A DNA stretch of 64,000 nt, taken from the NCBI GenBank assembly GCA_022428005.1, contig JAKMDI010000006.1:23333-87332 (forward strand). The letters are read 5' to 3'. Position numbers and translations under genes: made by a program. The DNA is from Flavobacteriaceae bacterium (GTDB lineage: Bacteria; Bacteroidota; Bacteroidia; Flavobacteriales; Flavobacteriaceae). This document shows, one piece after another, positions 52,959 to 62,754 of the stretch. The stretch's first letter is position 1; the number at the start of each line of letters is the position of its first letter. The notes below the pieces were generated by a model, which worked only from the letters and a program-made list of their open reading frames with translations, was not told the DNA's origin and did no database searches.

Positions 52959-53384
52959 CTATTTAAAAAAGAGTTGATCTAAGCTGTATTTTCCACTCCC
53001 TATTAGTAAGACAACCAATGCCAGCAAAAAAAATATAAATGATAATTCACCTTTTTGTAACCCCACTTCTGTAAAGTTCTTAAGCGTAGCTATCATCATG
53101 GTGAATGCCAAAAGAAATGACATGGGCCTTGTCAGCAGGCCAAAGGCCAAAAATAAAGCGCCGATGGACTCTGCAAAAACTGCCATAAAACCAAGGGGAA
53201 TATTTAGGGCAGGTTGGCCAATTGCCCCCGAAAGCCAGTTTCCTAACTTTGCCCAGCGCTCAGGCCCTCCGATGAGCTTCTGCCATCCGTGGAAGTAACA
53301 CATCATAATACCAGTAAAAAAACGTAAAATTAAAAAGGAAAATTCGGGTAAGAAATTTCTCTTACTGAGAAATAGGTTTTTCAT
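52959..53384 (-). CDS. DoxX-family small membrane protein
   Basis: 141 residues with four predicted membrane helices. The N-terminus RFFTGIMMCYFHGWQKLIGGPERWAKLGNWL and the middle PLGFMAVFAESIGALFLAFGLLTRP are typical of DoxX/DoxD-like proteins. The family is linked to quinone or thiol redox chemistry and membrane integrity, without a fixed reaction. It is divergent from ypdA (81-base AT-rich gap), so both genes may share a redox theme. No unusual features seen. It lies outside the glycan clusters by strand and probably belongs to core metabolism. Confidence 0.85.
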   Translation of the reverse strand: MKNLFLSKRNFLPEFSFLILRFFTGIMMCYFHGWQKLIGGPERWAKLGNWLSGAIGQPALNIPLGFMAVFAESIGALFLAFGLLTRPMSFLLAFTMMIATLKNFTEVGLQKGELSFIFFLLALVVLLIGSGKYSLDQLFFK

Positions 53385-53465
53385 AATTTAGCATTTAATT
53401 ATTTAATTAATTTAAATATAACAAATCCATTGTTTAACATATCGTTTAGGGCATTTAATATATAG

Positions 53466-54440
53466 ATGAGAGAAGACACAAAAGACATCATCATCATAGG
53501 GGCAGGACCCATCGGACTGGCGTGCGGCATCGAGGCAAAGAAAAAAGGATTAGATCATCTGATCTTTGATAAGGGGTGTCTGGTAAACTCTTTGTATCGC
53601 TACCCAATGAATATGACTTTTTTTTCTACCTCGGAAAAATTAGAAATTGGTGAAGTTCCTTTTATTTCACACAATCCTAAACCTACCCGATCTGAAGCCC
53701 TGGAATACTATCGGCGGGTAGCCAAATACTGGAAGTTACCCTTACAGCTCTACGAGCATATCAAAACGATAGATAAAAGTGAGGGCCTTTTTGTTGTAAA
53801 TACCAATAAAGAAATTTATAAATCAAATAAAATAATAGTGGCAACGGGTTTTTATGATTTCCCTTACTTATTAGATGTTCCAGGGGAGGAATTGCCCAAA
53901 GTTTTTCATTACTATAAGGAAGCCCATCCTTTTTTTGGGATGAATGTGGTGGTGGTAGGAGCGGCCAATTCCGCGGTAGATGTGGCACTGGAACTCTACC
54001 GAAAAGGAGCCAAAAGTGTAACCATGATTATACGGGAGGAAGAAATTGGTCAAAATGTAAAGTATTGGGCAAAACCCGACATTGACAATCGAATCAAGGA
54101 AGGCAGTATTGAAGCATATTTCAATTCGCATATCGATGAAATCACTAAAACAGAAGTGCGTTTTACGACACCAGAGGGAAAGAAATCAATCCAAAACGAT
54201 TTTGTTTTGGCCATGACCGGATACAGGCCCAATTTTACGCTATTAGAGTCATTGGGTGTAGATTTTCACGATGATGAATTCCAGACTCCTGTATTCGACC
54301 CCAAGAGTATGCAAACGAAAGTGGAGGGGGTTTATTTGGCAGGAGTTGTATGTGGCGGTTTAAAAACCAACAAATGGTTTATTGAAAACTCTAGGGCTCA
54401 TGCCGAGCAAATTATCGAACATATCGCCATTCAACAATAA
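53466..54440 (+). CDS. ypdA: YpdA-type bacillithiol disulfide reductase (FAD/NAD(P)H)
   Basis: 324 residues, two-dinucleotide-binding flavoprotein of the thioredoxin reductase superfamily without the CxxC motif. The FAD motif IIGAGPIGLACGIEAKKKG lies near 10-28, the NAD(P) motif VVVGAANSAVDVAL near 159-172, and KGCLVNSLYRYPMNMTFFSTSEKLEIG is the YpdA signature segment. It reduces oxidised bacillithiol with NADPH in the cytoplasm. Bacillithiol is the low-molecular thiol of many Bacteroidota, so the gene supports the taxonomic call. It converges on the 54454-56622 gene with a 13-base gap. Confidence 0.9.
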   Translation: MREDTKDIIIIGAGPIGLACGIEAKKKGLDHLIFDKGCLVNSLYRYPMNMTFFSTSEKLEIGEVPFISHNPKPTRSEALEYYRRVAKYWKLPLQLYEHIKTIDKSEGLFVVNTNKEIYKSNKIIVATGFYDFPYLLDVPGEELPKVFHYYKEAHPFFGMNVVVVGAANSAVDVALELYRKGAKSVTMIIREEEIGQNVKYWAKPDIDNRIKEGSIEAYFNSHIDEITKTEVRFTTPEGKKSIQNDFVLAMTGYRPNFTLLESLGVDFHDDEFQTPVFDPKSMQTKVEGVYLAGVVCGGLKTNKWFIENSRAHAEQIIEHIAIQQ

Positions 54441-54453
54441 CTTCACTTGTTAA

Positions 54454-56622
54454 TTATTCCATGGGTAAAATGGCGCCAGAATACCTTCCCGCCCAGTAGG
54501 GAAGCAAATATACATATGGAGAATACTCTCTGAATCCACCACTGCCCCCGTTGTTCTGATAAGCGCGATTGTGAAGGTGATGTGGCCTTTCGTCGCGGGG
54601 AAGTACCGATTCATATTCTTGTTTTCTGAAATTTTTAGCCACTTTTTTTAAGTCTTTTCTATGGGAATTTTCTACTTTCCAATCGATTAAATCCAAAGGG
54701 TATTCTTTTAACCACCATACCGCATCTTCCAAATCAATTTTTTCGCCACCAGATATAGCATATAAAAAATTCCATAAGGGATTTTTTTCTGAACGTTCTA
54801 TTTCCCAATGGGTGGCTACTGACTGAAGATGGCGCTTTTTTGATTCTTCGTCAAATGCATATTTTACAAATGCAGGAGCAGTGAGGAAGTACATTTCATC
54901 ATCGGAATGATTCCATGCATCGCTCAATATCTCTCCTTTGACAAGGTCTATAACATTGGCAGGCCGTGTCGCATTCTCCTCATAACCATGATCCCTTTCA
55001 AGCTTTAGTGCATGATTTTTATACTTGTTATCGCCAGTAAAATGATAAGCGGTTTGCAAAAAGGCTAATATCAGGGTAGAATTGAGCCGTCGGTCTCCCA
55101 CTTGAATGGGAAAGCTATTCACATAGTCTGGGTGCCAACGACCCCATCGGGTAGGTTTTCCGTCCCAAGAAACCAAATACCAGTTGTTATCAATGATGTG
55201 GTCCATTTGATCTTTTATCAATTTGATAGCTCTTTTTTTCCAATGCTCGTCTTGAATGATTTCAGCAAATAGGGCATAAACAAAAAAATGACCACACGAT
55301 TCATCACTGCTTGTCGTGGTTTTCCAGACCCATTTTTCGTCTGATGCCTTTTTCCAAGTGCCATAAGAATCGCCTTTTTTCCAATCACTTCTTTGATGGC
55401 CTTCCCATTCAAAAGTCCTGGCGGGAAATCCTTTTATATTGGATATTGAGGTGAGGCGCTCCATGGCTTCAAAAGCTTCTATGGCATTTCTTTTGGCCTC
55501 TTCTTTTTGGGTTACGGCAAATCTAAACAGTTCTGCTGCCAAGTACATCGAGGTCCACAAGCCATCGTTGTCGGTGTCGATCAAGGAGGAGGTTGACAAG
55601 TCACCAGCGACTTTGAGCACAACCGAAGATTCCAAACCATATCTGATGTGTCTTTGTCTTTGAATTTTTTGAAAATAATCCGCTTTCTGTTCCAATGTCA
55701 TCGCTTCAAATACAATTTGGTTAAGTCCTTGTTCAGAGAGTATTAAAACGCTGTTTTCAGGCCCTTTTTCAATGGTTTTCACGGCATCGTCCAACAGCCA
55801 TCTTTTTGAGGCGTAATAATCAAATCTATTGTCTTCCCTGAATCTAAAGGCCCCTTTTGTACTCCCTGCCCAGAGCACACCATCTATATTTTTTAAACTT
55901 GTAATTTCATTATGAGGCAGGGCGTCAAGCTCTTTTTCCAATAAAAAATTGGAATGACTTAAAACTTTTATTCCTTCAGAAGTACCCAGCCAAATCTTAT
56001 TTTTAAAAAGTTCAATGGCAGTGAATTTCGAACCTTTATAGACTTTTTCTAACTTTTGCCTAACGGGTTGAAATTTAAATAGATTGCGGGAGGTGAGTAT
56101 AAAAAATTGATTGTGATCGCGATCAAATATGACCGATATTGGTTTTTCCCCTAACTTAAAACTTACTTCTGAACACCCATTGATGTCTTTAAATACACCT
56201 CCATTGTTTTTTAACACTAAAAAAGAACCGTCCCTTCCCATAGCGAATAGGAGGGGGGCATCAATGCCGTGTTCCACATAGAATTTAGCGCCATGGCTAA
56301 AACTGAATACCGCTTTTTGGTTGAGGAAGTAAAACTGTTCTTTGTGGTTAGCTATATCGAGAACAGCCATGTTCTCCAGTGGCCTGTATTGATAATTAGG
56401 TTTTAAGCTTTCCTTCCAAGGCGCTAATAAACCAGCTGAGGACAGCACCAAAATGTTCTGATTTTGATCTGTACTCACGATCGAGAGCTGGGGCTGATTG
56501 GGTGTATTTTGGAATTTAATCGAGCGGTCTTGAGAAAAAGGGACGTCGGTATATACTTGTGCCCAAATATTGCAAAAGCTCAACCCCAGTAAAATAAATT
56601 TTTTATAACTGAATGACGGCAT
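54454..56622 (-). CDS. Fusion of a regulator-type beta-propeller and an alpha-toroid glycosidase-like domain, exported
   Basis: 722 residues from the ATG at 56622; an upstream Met at 56676 would put 18 polar residues before the signal peptide and is not favoured. The Sec signal ends near NIWAQVY. The N-terminal half (about 30-320) carries propeller segments of the type found in hybrid sensors (LFKNKIWLGTSEGIKVLS, NEITSLKNIDGVLWAGSTKGAFRF). The C-terminal half (about 330-720) is helical with SLIDTDNDGLWTSMYLAAELFRFAV, HPDYVNSFPIQVGDRRLNST and DAWNHSDDEMYFL, recalling six-hairpin glycosidases. The start overlaps the end of the upstream sialidase-like gene by 20 bases. No family name is known to me; the role is probably in glycan breakdown. 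Confidence 0.65.
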   Translation of the reverse strand: MPSFSYKKFILLGLSFCNIWAQVYTDVPFSQDRSIKFQNTPNQPQLSIVSTDQNQNILVLSSAGLLAPWKESLKPNYQYRPLENMAVLDIANHKEQFYFLNQKAVFSFSHGAKFYVEHGIDAPLLFAMGRDGSFLVLKNNGGVFKDINGCSEVSFKLGEKPISVIFDRDHNQFFILTSRNLFKFQPVRQKLEKVYKGSKFTAIELFKNKIWLGTSEGIKVLSHSNFLLEKELDALPHNEITSLKNIDGVLWAGSTKGAFRFREDNRFDYYASKRWLLDDAVKTIEKGPENSVLILSEQGLNQIVFEAMTLEQKADYFQKIQRQRHIRYGLESSVVLKVAGDLSTSSLIDTDNDGLWTSMYLAAELFRFAVTQKEEAKRNAIEAFEAMERLTSISNIKGFPARTFEWEGHQRSDWKKGDSYGTWKKASDEKWVWKTTTSSDESCGHFFVYALFAEIIQDEHWKKRAIKLIKDQMDHIIDNNWYLVSWDGKPTRWGRWHPDYVNSFPIQVGDRRLNSTLILAFLQTAYHFTGDNKYKNHALKLERDHGYEENATRPANVIDLVKGEILSDAWNHSDDEMYFLTAPAFVKYAFDEESKKRHLQSVATHWEIERSEKNPLWNFLYAISGGEKIDLEDAVWWLKEYPLDLIDWKVENSHRKDLKKVAKNFRKQEYESVLPRDERPHHLHNRAYQNNGGSGGFREYSPYVYLLPYWAGRYSGAILPME

Positions 56623-57769
56623 GAACAATGGTTTTTTTAGTCTGTTTACGAAGTGAATAGCTAAGGTGGACTTCATCGTTTTTGGAACTGATTAAAGTGG
56701 GATAAGAAAAACTGTCTTCAGGATTATCTGATTTTTCAATCATCATAATGGTTCGCCATGTTTTCCCTTCATCTTTAGAATGGTTAAGATGCAGTTCATT
56801 TCTTCCTTTTTCTAAATTGTTATTCACCATCAGCCATTCTCCGTTGGGTAATGAAAGCGTGTGTAAACTCGACCCTGGATTTGGAATTTTTAGGTCATCA
56901 ACTGCGCTCCAATGCACCCCGTCATCTGCAGATATACTTTGAAGGACCCGACTGGGGAGATCTCCGTTATCCCGCATCAAGGCTACAATACTTCCGTCTT
57001 TTTTTTGGGTCAAAGACGGTTGGACGTTTCCGTAGCCTACTATAGGCTCCCCAACACTCCATTGATTTCCAGCATCATCAGAATAAGCAACCAGTGAAAA
57101 ATTAAATCCATCGGAATAGAGAGGGAGTAATATTCTACCTGACTTTAACACCAATGGTTTGCTGCGGGTCATCCAACCCAATTGTCTTTTTGATTTATCC
57201 CCTGCTGCCGCTACAATCATTTTTTCATACAATGGAGCATATTCTGCCCAGCCGAGCCCGCGATCAGGTAGCTCCTCAAACTTTGATAGTGTGATGTCCT
57301 TGAATTTATTTCCGGGTTTTAAGAGGATTATATCTTGCCATTCCCATTGGGGTGCCCCTTGTTTATTAAAAGCACTACTCCTTTTGTATTTTAAAATGGA
57401 TTCTTCCCAGCGGTTGCTCTTTATGACCATCCAGAATAAGAATAATTTATTACTCGGACTCAAAAATAATACGGGATTGCAGTCTGGAAAATTGGGTGTA
57501 TCGGCCATTACAAAAGGTTCGCTCCATGTTTTTTTTCCTTTTTTTAATCTCGCCCCCATGATTTTCACATCATCTGCTTTTCGTTCGCCTGACCCTTGAA
57601 ACCAACAGCTCAGAAGATCTCCATTGGGCAACTCAACCAAAGAACTGCTGTGTACGTGTTGCGATTGTAATGGGAAAATATATTGCTTGGAGATTTTGAC
57701 TTGACCATAAGAAAAAATACCTCCCGTAAGGAAGCAGAACAAAACTGTAAATCTTTGAAAAGTAGTCAT
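56603..57769 (-). CDS. Sialidase-like (BNR_2) exported six-bladed propeller
   Basis: 388 residues with a Sec signal ending near GIFSYGQ. Three Asp-box motifs are visible (SDDAGNQWS, SADDGVHWS and SKDEGKTWR), and the blades begin HVHSSSLVELPNGDLLSCWFQGSGERKADDVKIMGARL. This is the BNR_2 layout also annotated as exo-alpha-sialidase or neuraminidase-like; many such Bacteroidota proteins are not sialidases and act on plant or algal glycans. I do not see the complete Arg triad with certainty. It is the first gene of a two-gene minus-strand unit and is divergent from the PhoPQ-activated-type gene (85 bases). Confidence 0.8.
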   Translation of the reverse strand: MTTFQRFTVLFCFLTGGIFSYGQVKISKQYIFPLQSQHVHSSSLVELPNGDLLSCWFQGSGERKADDVKIMGARLKKGKKTWSEPFVMADTPNFPDCNPVLFLSPSNKLFLFWMVIKSNRWEESILKYKRSSAFNKQGAPQWEWQDIILLKPGNKFKDITLSKFEELPDRGLGWAEYAPLYEKMIVAAAGDKSKRQLGWMTRSKPLVLKSGRILLPLYSDGFNFSLVAYSDDAGNQWSVGEPIVGYGNVQPSLTQKKDGSIVALMRDNGDLPSRVLQSISADDGVHWSAVDDLKIPNPGSSLHTLSLPNGEWLMVNNNLEKGRNELHLNHSKDEGKTWRTIMMIEKSDNPEDSFSYPTLISSKNDEVHLSYSLRKQTKKTIVHAVIQL

Positions 57770-57854
57770 TGAAGGTTTTATAAATTTATATAAATGCTAA
57801 TTTAGTAGGATGAATCGGTTTTTTTACAATTTTAAACGAAACATAATAAGAACA

Positions 57855-59276
57855 ATGACGAGATATAATTCCATTTTTCAGCGCTTCATAGGAGTCTTTT
57901 TTATTGCTGCAGTATTACTATCAGTTTCTTGCAACCAACAGCCTACGCTGCAAAAGAAGTCCCTGCCATTGGGATATTTAAAGGATTATGTTAGCACCGT
58001 AGATTCAAATTTTAAATATAATATTTCAGATTCCATAGTCACAGATCATTACACCTTGTATCACATAAAAATGTTTTCGGGAGAATGGCTTACATCAGAG
58101 GAGGTGCACCAAACCTTATGGTGGCATTGGGTAGATATGGTAATTCCCAAGGAATTGAATTCAAATCATGCGCTTTTGTTTATTGGAGGAGGCTCGGTCG
58201 ATAGAAATGATATCCAGTTGGACAGCATGGCCATCGCTGAAGCTTTAAAAACCCAATCCGTTATTGCGCACATTAGTAATGTTCCTTTCCAACCATTGAA
58301 TTTTAAGGGAACAGATGATATGGACCGCTATGAAGATAATATTATAGCCTATGGTTGGGAGCGATTTTTATCCCAGGGTGCCCAAGACGAACACATGGAG
58401 TGGCTTGCCAGATTCCCCATGACCCGGGCGGTGGTGAGGGCCATGGATGTTGTTGAGGAAATCACAGCAGCGCAGCCCTCAGCGGTAGAAAATTTTGTCA
58501 TTTCGGGAGCTTCAAAGAGGGGGTGGACCACTTGGACTACAGCGGCCGTTGATGAAAGGGTAGTGGGGATGGCCCCTTTGGTCATTGATATGCTCAATGT
58601 ATTGCCTTCCTTCCAACATCATTTCAAATCTTATGGCGATTGGTCTCCAGCAGTAGAGAATTATGTCAATTCGGGTATTATGGACTGGATGGGAACCCCA
58701 GAGTTTGATCGATTACTGGCCTTGGTAGAACCCTTTCAGTTTAAAGAAGTATTTGATATGCCCAAACTCGTTGTCAATGGGACAATTGATGAATTCTTTT
58801 TACCAGATTCCTGGCAGTTTTATTGGGACACGCTTCCTGAGCCCAAATATCTTCAATATGTCCCCAATGGCAATCATGGTTTGGCAGGAACCTATAGATC
58901 AAAAAACGTTTATTCTTTTTATCACAGACTACTTTCTAAAAAAGCCATGCCCCAAATGGAGTGGAAAATTCACAACGACAGCCTTTTTGTTGATATATTA
59001 TCTAAAGAACCATATTCGCTATCGCTTTGGCAAGCCAACAATCCTTTGGACCGAGACTTTAGGATTTGGGAAATTGGTGAAACATGGGAGAAATCTGACA
59101 TATCGGTAAACGCTTTGCACTCTTATGCGGTTAAAATCCCAGAGGCAAGTGGATATACAGCTTCACTGATAGAAGTGGTTTTTGATGGCGCTGGTAATAC
59201 GCCCATTACACTTACTACGGGTACTGTGGTGAAACCAGACACCTACCCCTATGGTCCTTATGAGCCAAAGAGATAG
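57855..59276 (+). CDS. PhoPQ-activated pathogenicity-related (PqaA-like) alpha/beta hydrolase, lipoprotein
   Basis: 473 residues from the ATG at 57855; an earlier ATG at 57810 adds a basic stretch before the signal and is less likely. The lipoprotein signal ends at SVSCNQQ. The body matches the PhoPQ-activated family: HQTLWWHWVDMVIP, ALLFIGGGSVDRND, VISGASKRGWTTWTTAAVD with the GxSxxG nucleophile elbow (Ser of GASKRG), GIMDWMGTPEFDRL, KLVVNGTIDEFFLPDS with an Asp, and VPNGNHGL with the His. A complete Ser-Asp-His triad is thus plausible. Substrates are unknown; homologues occur in glycan loci, so an esterase role is possible. Confidence 0.83.
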   Translation: MTRYNSIFQRFIGVFFIAAVLLSVSCNQQPTLQKKSLPLGYLKDYVSTVDSNFKYNISDSIVTDHYTLYHIKMFSGEWLTSEEVHQTLWWHWVDMVIPKELNSNHALLFIGGGSVDRNDIQLDSMAIAEALKTQSVIAHISNVPFQPLNFKGTDDMDRYEDNIIAYGWERFLSQGAQDEHMEWLARFPMTRAVVRAMDVVEEITAAQPSAVENFVISGASKRGWTTWTTAAVDERVVGMAPLVIDMLNVLPSFQHHFKSYGDWSPAVENYVNSGIMDWMGTPEFDRLLALVEPFQFKEVFDMPKLVVNGTIDEFFLPDSWQFYWDTLPEPKYLQYVPNGNHGLAGTYRSKNVYSFYHRLLSKKAMPQMEWKIHNDSLFVDILSKEPYSLSLWQANNPLDRDFRIWEIGETWEKSDISVNALHSYAVKIPEASGYTASLIEVVFDGAGNTPITLTTGTVVKPDTYPYGPYEPKR

Positions 59277-59409
59277 GAATCAACCAAAAATCAACCTAAC
59301 AGTTTACTGGAAGTATAGCAGTACCAGGAAAGATCATGCTTTATATTAAAAAATTAACAATTATAAACCCAAATATTTATTGATTACTTTTATTAATAAT
59401 TCAAATAGC

Positions 59410-60780
59410 ATGGAAATTAAATACCAAATGATCCCTTTGATTTTCATAGTATCACTGTTGACTTGCACTCCGATACAGGCCATACAGTTGAAATATGATG
59501 GGGATATTCCACATAAGCCACGTATCATAAATACAACCGACCTCGGTGCTGACCCCGATGATAAACAATCCTTGGTACGTCAGTTGGTAAGTGCCAATGA
59601 GTTTGATATCGAAGGGTTGATAGTTGCTACTGGATGTTGGAAAAAAACACAAAGCAATACCAGTATGCTGGACAGCATTGTGGATGCGTATGCCGAGGTC
59701 TACTCCAATCTAAAAGTCCATGCTGCTGGTTTTCCCAGTCCTGAATACTTAAAATCAATTTCCGTAATTGGACAAAAAGGTTACGGAATGAGTGATGTGG
59801 GTAAGGATAAGGACAGTCCCGGTTCCGATCTCATTATCGCATCAGCAGATAAAGACGACCCTCGACCTGTTTGGGTAACCGGATGGGGAGGAATGAATAC
59901 CATCGCACAAGCGATTTGGAAAATACGCGAAACCCGATCTGAGGAGGAATTACAAAAATTCCTAAGTAAACTAAGGTTGATAGATATTTTAGGTCAGGAC
60001 GATGCAGGGGCTTGGATCGCTAAGAATTTTCCAAATGTTTTTTATATAAGAGCAACAGAAGTGTATGGCTGGCAACCCCCTAAAAATGGAGATTACCAAC
60101 GTAACGACATTCAAAACCATGGTCCTTTAGGCGCTTTTTATCCAGACACAAAATGGGCCACGGAAGGAGATAGTCCAGCGTTTATGCACATCTATCCGAA
60201 TGGACTTAATGACCCTGAACAAATTGACCAAGGAGGTTGGGGAGGGCGTTTTAGCTTTGAGAAGCAAGTAGGTATTCGAAGTATGTCAGGGGTTTCAAAA
60301 ATTAATAAAAACGGAGAAACTATGTACGATCCCTATTCTATGTATGGAAACACAAAAGAGGGCGTAGCTGCGATAAAACGTTGGAATAAAGGCTATAACA
60401 ACGACTTTGAGGCCCGTATGGATTGGAGTATCACCAACGATTATAAAAATGCCAACCACCAGCCGATGGCTGTGCTCAATGGAGATAAAACCAGAAGAGT
60501 TCTACAACGGTCTGCATCCGTTGGTAATATTGTTATATTGAGTGCCGAGGGCTCAAAAGACCCCGATGGTAATTCACTTTCTTATAAATGGTCATTTTAT
60601 GATGCGCCGAGTTCCTATGACGGTTCGGTTACCATTACCAATGACACTTCCGTAAAAGCTGGAATTGAGATTCCTAAAAATTCTGAGGGTAAAGAGATTC
60701 ATATTGTTCTTGAAGTATATGATAATGGTTCTCCTAATTTGTATGCCTACAGGCGAATGATCATTAATGTCAAACCATAG
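59410..60780 (+). CDS. DUF1593 nucleoside-hydrolase-like exported protein
   Basis: 456 residues from the ATG at 59410; a TTG 30 bases upstream is possible but gives a worse signal peptide. The Sec signal ends near PIQAIQL. DUF1593 features: PRIINTTDLGADPDDKQSLVRQL with the Asp cluster that in nucleoside hydrolases binds calcium, IEGLIVATGCW, HAAGFPSPEYLKS and VWVTGWGGMNTIAQAIWKI. A C-terminal Ig-like domain (about 360-456) starts VGNIVILSAEGSKDPDGNSLSYKW. Members are thought to hydrolyse glycosidic or N-ribosyl bonds, and many are annotated as cellulose-binding proteins without proof. It lies 133 bases after the PqaA-like gene. Confidence 0.85.
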   Translation: MEIKYQMIPLIFIVSLLTCTPIQAIQLKYDGDIPHKPRIINTTDLGADPDDKQSLVRQLVSANEFDIEGLIVATGCWKKTQSNTSMLDSIVDAYAEVYSNLKVHAAGFPSPEYLKSISVIGQKGYGMSDVGKDKDSPGSDLIIASADKDDPRPVWVTGWGGMNTIAQAIWKIRETRSEEELQKFLSKLRLIDILGQDDAGAWIAKNFPNVFYIRATEVYGWQPPKNGDYQRNDIQNHGPLGAFYPDTKWATEGDSPAFMHIYPNGLNDPEQIDQGGWGGRFSFEKQVGIRSMSGVSKINKNGETMYDPYSMYGNTKEGVAAIKRWNKGYNNDFEARMDWSITNDYKNANHQPMAVLNGDKTRRVLQRSASVGNIVILSAEGSKDPDGNSLSYKWSFYDAPSSYDGSVTITNDTSVKAGIEIPKNSEGKEIHIVLEVYDNGSPNLYAYRRMIINVKP

Positions 60781-61368
60781 TAAAACAGAAAAGTCGTTCA
60801 CCCTAATCATGCTTTATAGGGATGCCCCTTTAGGGCGATCATTATTATAACAGGCCATCTGTCAATCCATATGCTGTTATCAATGATTTAGGGTAAAAAT
60901 TAATGGTTATATTATTTTGCTTTTAGCTTGTTAATGTTGAATTGTTGAAAAGACAGCTATTGCTGATTTTTAAGTTAGAGCGCTATTTGATTTAGTAAAA
61001 AAAATTGACAGCATTAAAAATACTGCGAACTGTCATACCAAAGAATACAATGTGCTTTAAGCAGTCATTAAAAAGAATTCTTATGATTAAATTGTTATTG
61101 AGGTTGCAATTATCTGAGGCAAACCAAAAAAAATATTTCTTCTTTATATTAAAAACAGCTACCTTGAAATTAAGATGCTTATTGGGAATATATCATATCA
61201 GATTTCACATGAGCACTACTGTAATTATAATTTGATTTTACAAAAATTAGAGATGTTGTTTAATATCGAAAAGTTTATTCCAAAATAACTGGCAATTGGT
61301 ACACCCAACTCTAAAACCGACTTGTTAAAATAACATCAAGGTTTGAAGGCTATTAGAAATATATACCC
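60781..61368. other. 588-base AT-rich gap without a supported gene
   Basis: The gap holds a short hairpin GCCC/GGGC at 60824-60836 without a T run, and the spaced inverted repeat TGACAG (61006-61011) and CTGTCA (61030-61035). A 76-codon reading frame starting with TTG is low-complexity Lys/Leu-rich and has no recognisable domain. I see no promoter consensus or RNA gene. Confidence 0.5.
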
Positions 61369-62445
61369 ATGAAAACGAATCCTAAAATTCCCCTTTTGCT
61401 ATCGTCAATCTTCGGGCTGATGAGCCTCTACTATTTCACCACCGAACAATCTGCGAGCGCAGGAATTTGGTTGGTTGGTTTTTTTCTTTTTTTAGCCCTT
61501 GGATTTAGAGGGATTCCTTTATTAAAAGGAATGTCATTTACCGTATTGATTTTTGCTGCAGTTAGTGTTTCCATGTTTTTCCCTGCTCCCTTTATTGAGT
61601 TGGGGGGAGTTCAAATGAAAGTACTTATCGTACCCTTGTTGCAAATCATCATGTTTGGAATGGGGACCGCGATGAGTCATAGAGATTTCTACGGGGTCAT
61701 AAAAATGCCCAAAGGAGTTTTAGTAGGCTTGCTTTGTCAATTTAGTATCATGCCCTTGGTTGGATTTTCTTTGGCCACCCTTTTTCAATTCCCACCCGAA
61801 ATTGCTGCCGGTGTTGTATTAATCGGTTCTTCGCCCAGTGGCTTGGCGTCCAATGTAATGGCGTATTTGGCCAATGCAAACGTTGCACTATCTGTGACCC
61901 TAACAGGGGTAGCTACAGTCATCGCCCCTTTTACGACGCCTCTACTGATGGAGTTTTTTGCAGGTGCCTTCGTACCGATTGATTTTTGGGCAATGATGTT
62001 GAGTATTGTGAAGATTGTCATTCTTCCGATTACTTTAGGATTGATTTTTAATCATTTTTTTCATAATAAAACCCCATGGCTTGATAAAATTATGCCCCTC
62101 ATTTCTATGGCAGCGATCGTCATGATAATTACGATTATTACTGCGGCGGGAAGAGACAATTTATTGACCATTGGTGGATTTCTAATTTTAGCCTCAATCA
62201 TTCATAATTTTTTGGGGTATTTTTTTGGTTATTGGGGTTGCCGAATCTTGAAATTGAGAGAACAAGACTGTCGTACCATAGCCCTCGAAGTAGGCATGCA
62301 AAATGGAGGGCTGGCTTCGGGTATAGCACTGGAAATGGGTAAAGTAGCAACTGTTGGTTTGGCTCCTGCGGTATTTGGCCCATGGATGAATATTTCAGGT
62401 TCCTCGTTGGCCTCGTGGTGGCGAAACAAAAAAATTGAACCGTAA
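61369..62445 (+). CDS. Bile acid:sodium symporter (BASS) family transporter
   Basis: 358 residues with about ten membrane helices. BASS motifs are present: MKVLIVPLLQIIMFGMGTAM, SPSGLASNVMAYLANANVALSVTLTG in the first crossover helix pair and EVGMQNGGLASGIAL in the second, which hold the sodium sites. The family co-transports sodium with organic anions such as bile salts, pyruvate or sulfonates; in marine bacteria the substrate is usually unknown. It stands alone on the plus strand between long AT-rich gaps. It could carry a carboxylate from glycan breakdown, but nothing in the sequence proves a link. Confidence 0.92.
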   Translation: MKTNPKIPLLLSSIFGLMSLYYFTTEQSASAGIWLVGFFLFLALGFRGIPLLKGMSFTVLIFAAVSVSMFFPAPFIELGGVQMKVLIVPLLQIIMFGMGTAMSHRDFYGVIKMPKGVLVGLLCQFSIMPLVGFSLATLFQFPPEIAAGVVLIGSSPSGLASNVMAYLANANVALSVTLTGVATVIAPFTTPLLMEFFAGAFVPIDFWAMMLSIVKIVILPITLGLIFNHFFHNKTPWLDKIMPLISMAAIVMIITIITAAGRDNLLTIGGFLILASIIHNFLGYFFGYWGCRILKLREQDCRTIALEVGMQNGGLASGIALEMGKVATVGLAPAVFGPWMNISGSSLASWWRNKKIEP

Positions 62446-62754
62446 TTCGGTTTAAGCGCTAAAATATTTCTCAACGACAAAGGTCTCAGAATTTATAAAA
62501 TTCGACAGCTATGTCCCCTCAGTCTTTTCTTTAACTGGTGGGATGGGTGATTCGGGTTGGTTCGGCATATTAAAATTCGAATTTAGTCCTCATAGGTTTA
62601 ACCAAGTTTATCACTATAGGTCATTCAACCTTTTTTAAGAAATGCTGAGATTATCATTAGTGAGACCAATTACAGCCCATTTAGAGCATTACCAAAAGCT
62701 CGGAAAAATAAATTATGATAGTGGTCTATATTGGATTTGGATTGGTACGGAGCT
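62446..62754. other. 309-base gap between convergent genes
   Basis: No terminator hairpin, promoter or RNA gene is visible between the BASS gene and alkB. A short frame starting at 62642 runs antisense into alkB and has no recognisable domain. Confidence 0.5.

Noticed and set aside
57159..57599. Plus-strand open frame of 146 codons inside the sialidase-like gene
   Set aside because: The minus frame contains three Asp boxes and a signal peptide; the plus frame has no recognisable feature.
60824..60836. GCCC/GGGC hairpin after the DUF1593 gene as a terminator
   Set aside because: Short stem and no T run follows.
61005..61235. Possible small gene in the 588-base gap
   Set aside because: TTG start, low complexity, no domain and no promoter; probably chance in AT-rich DNA.
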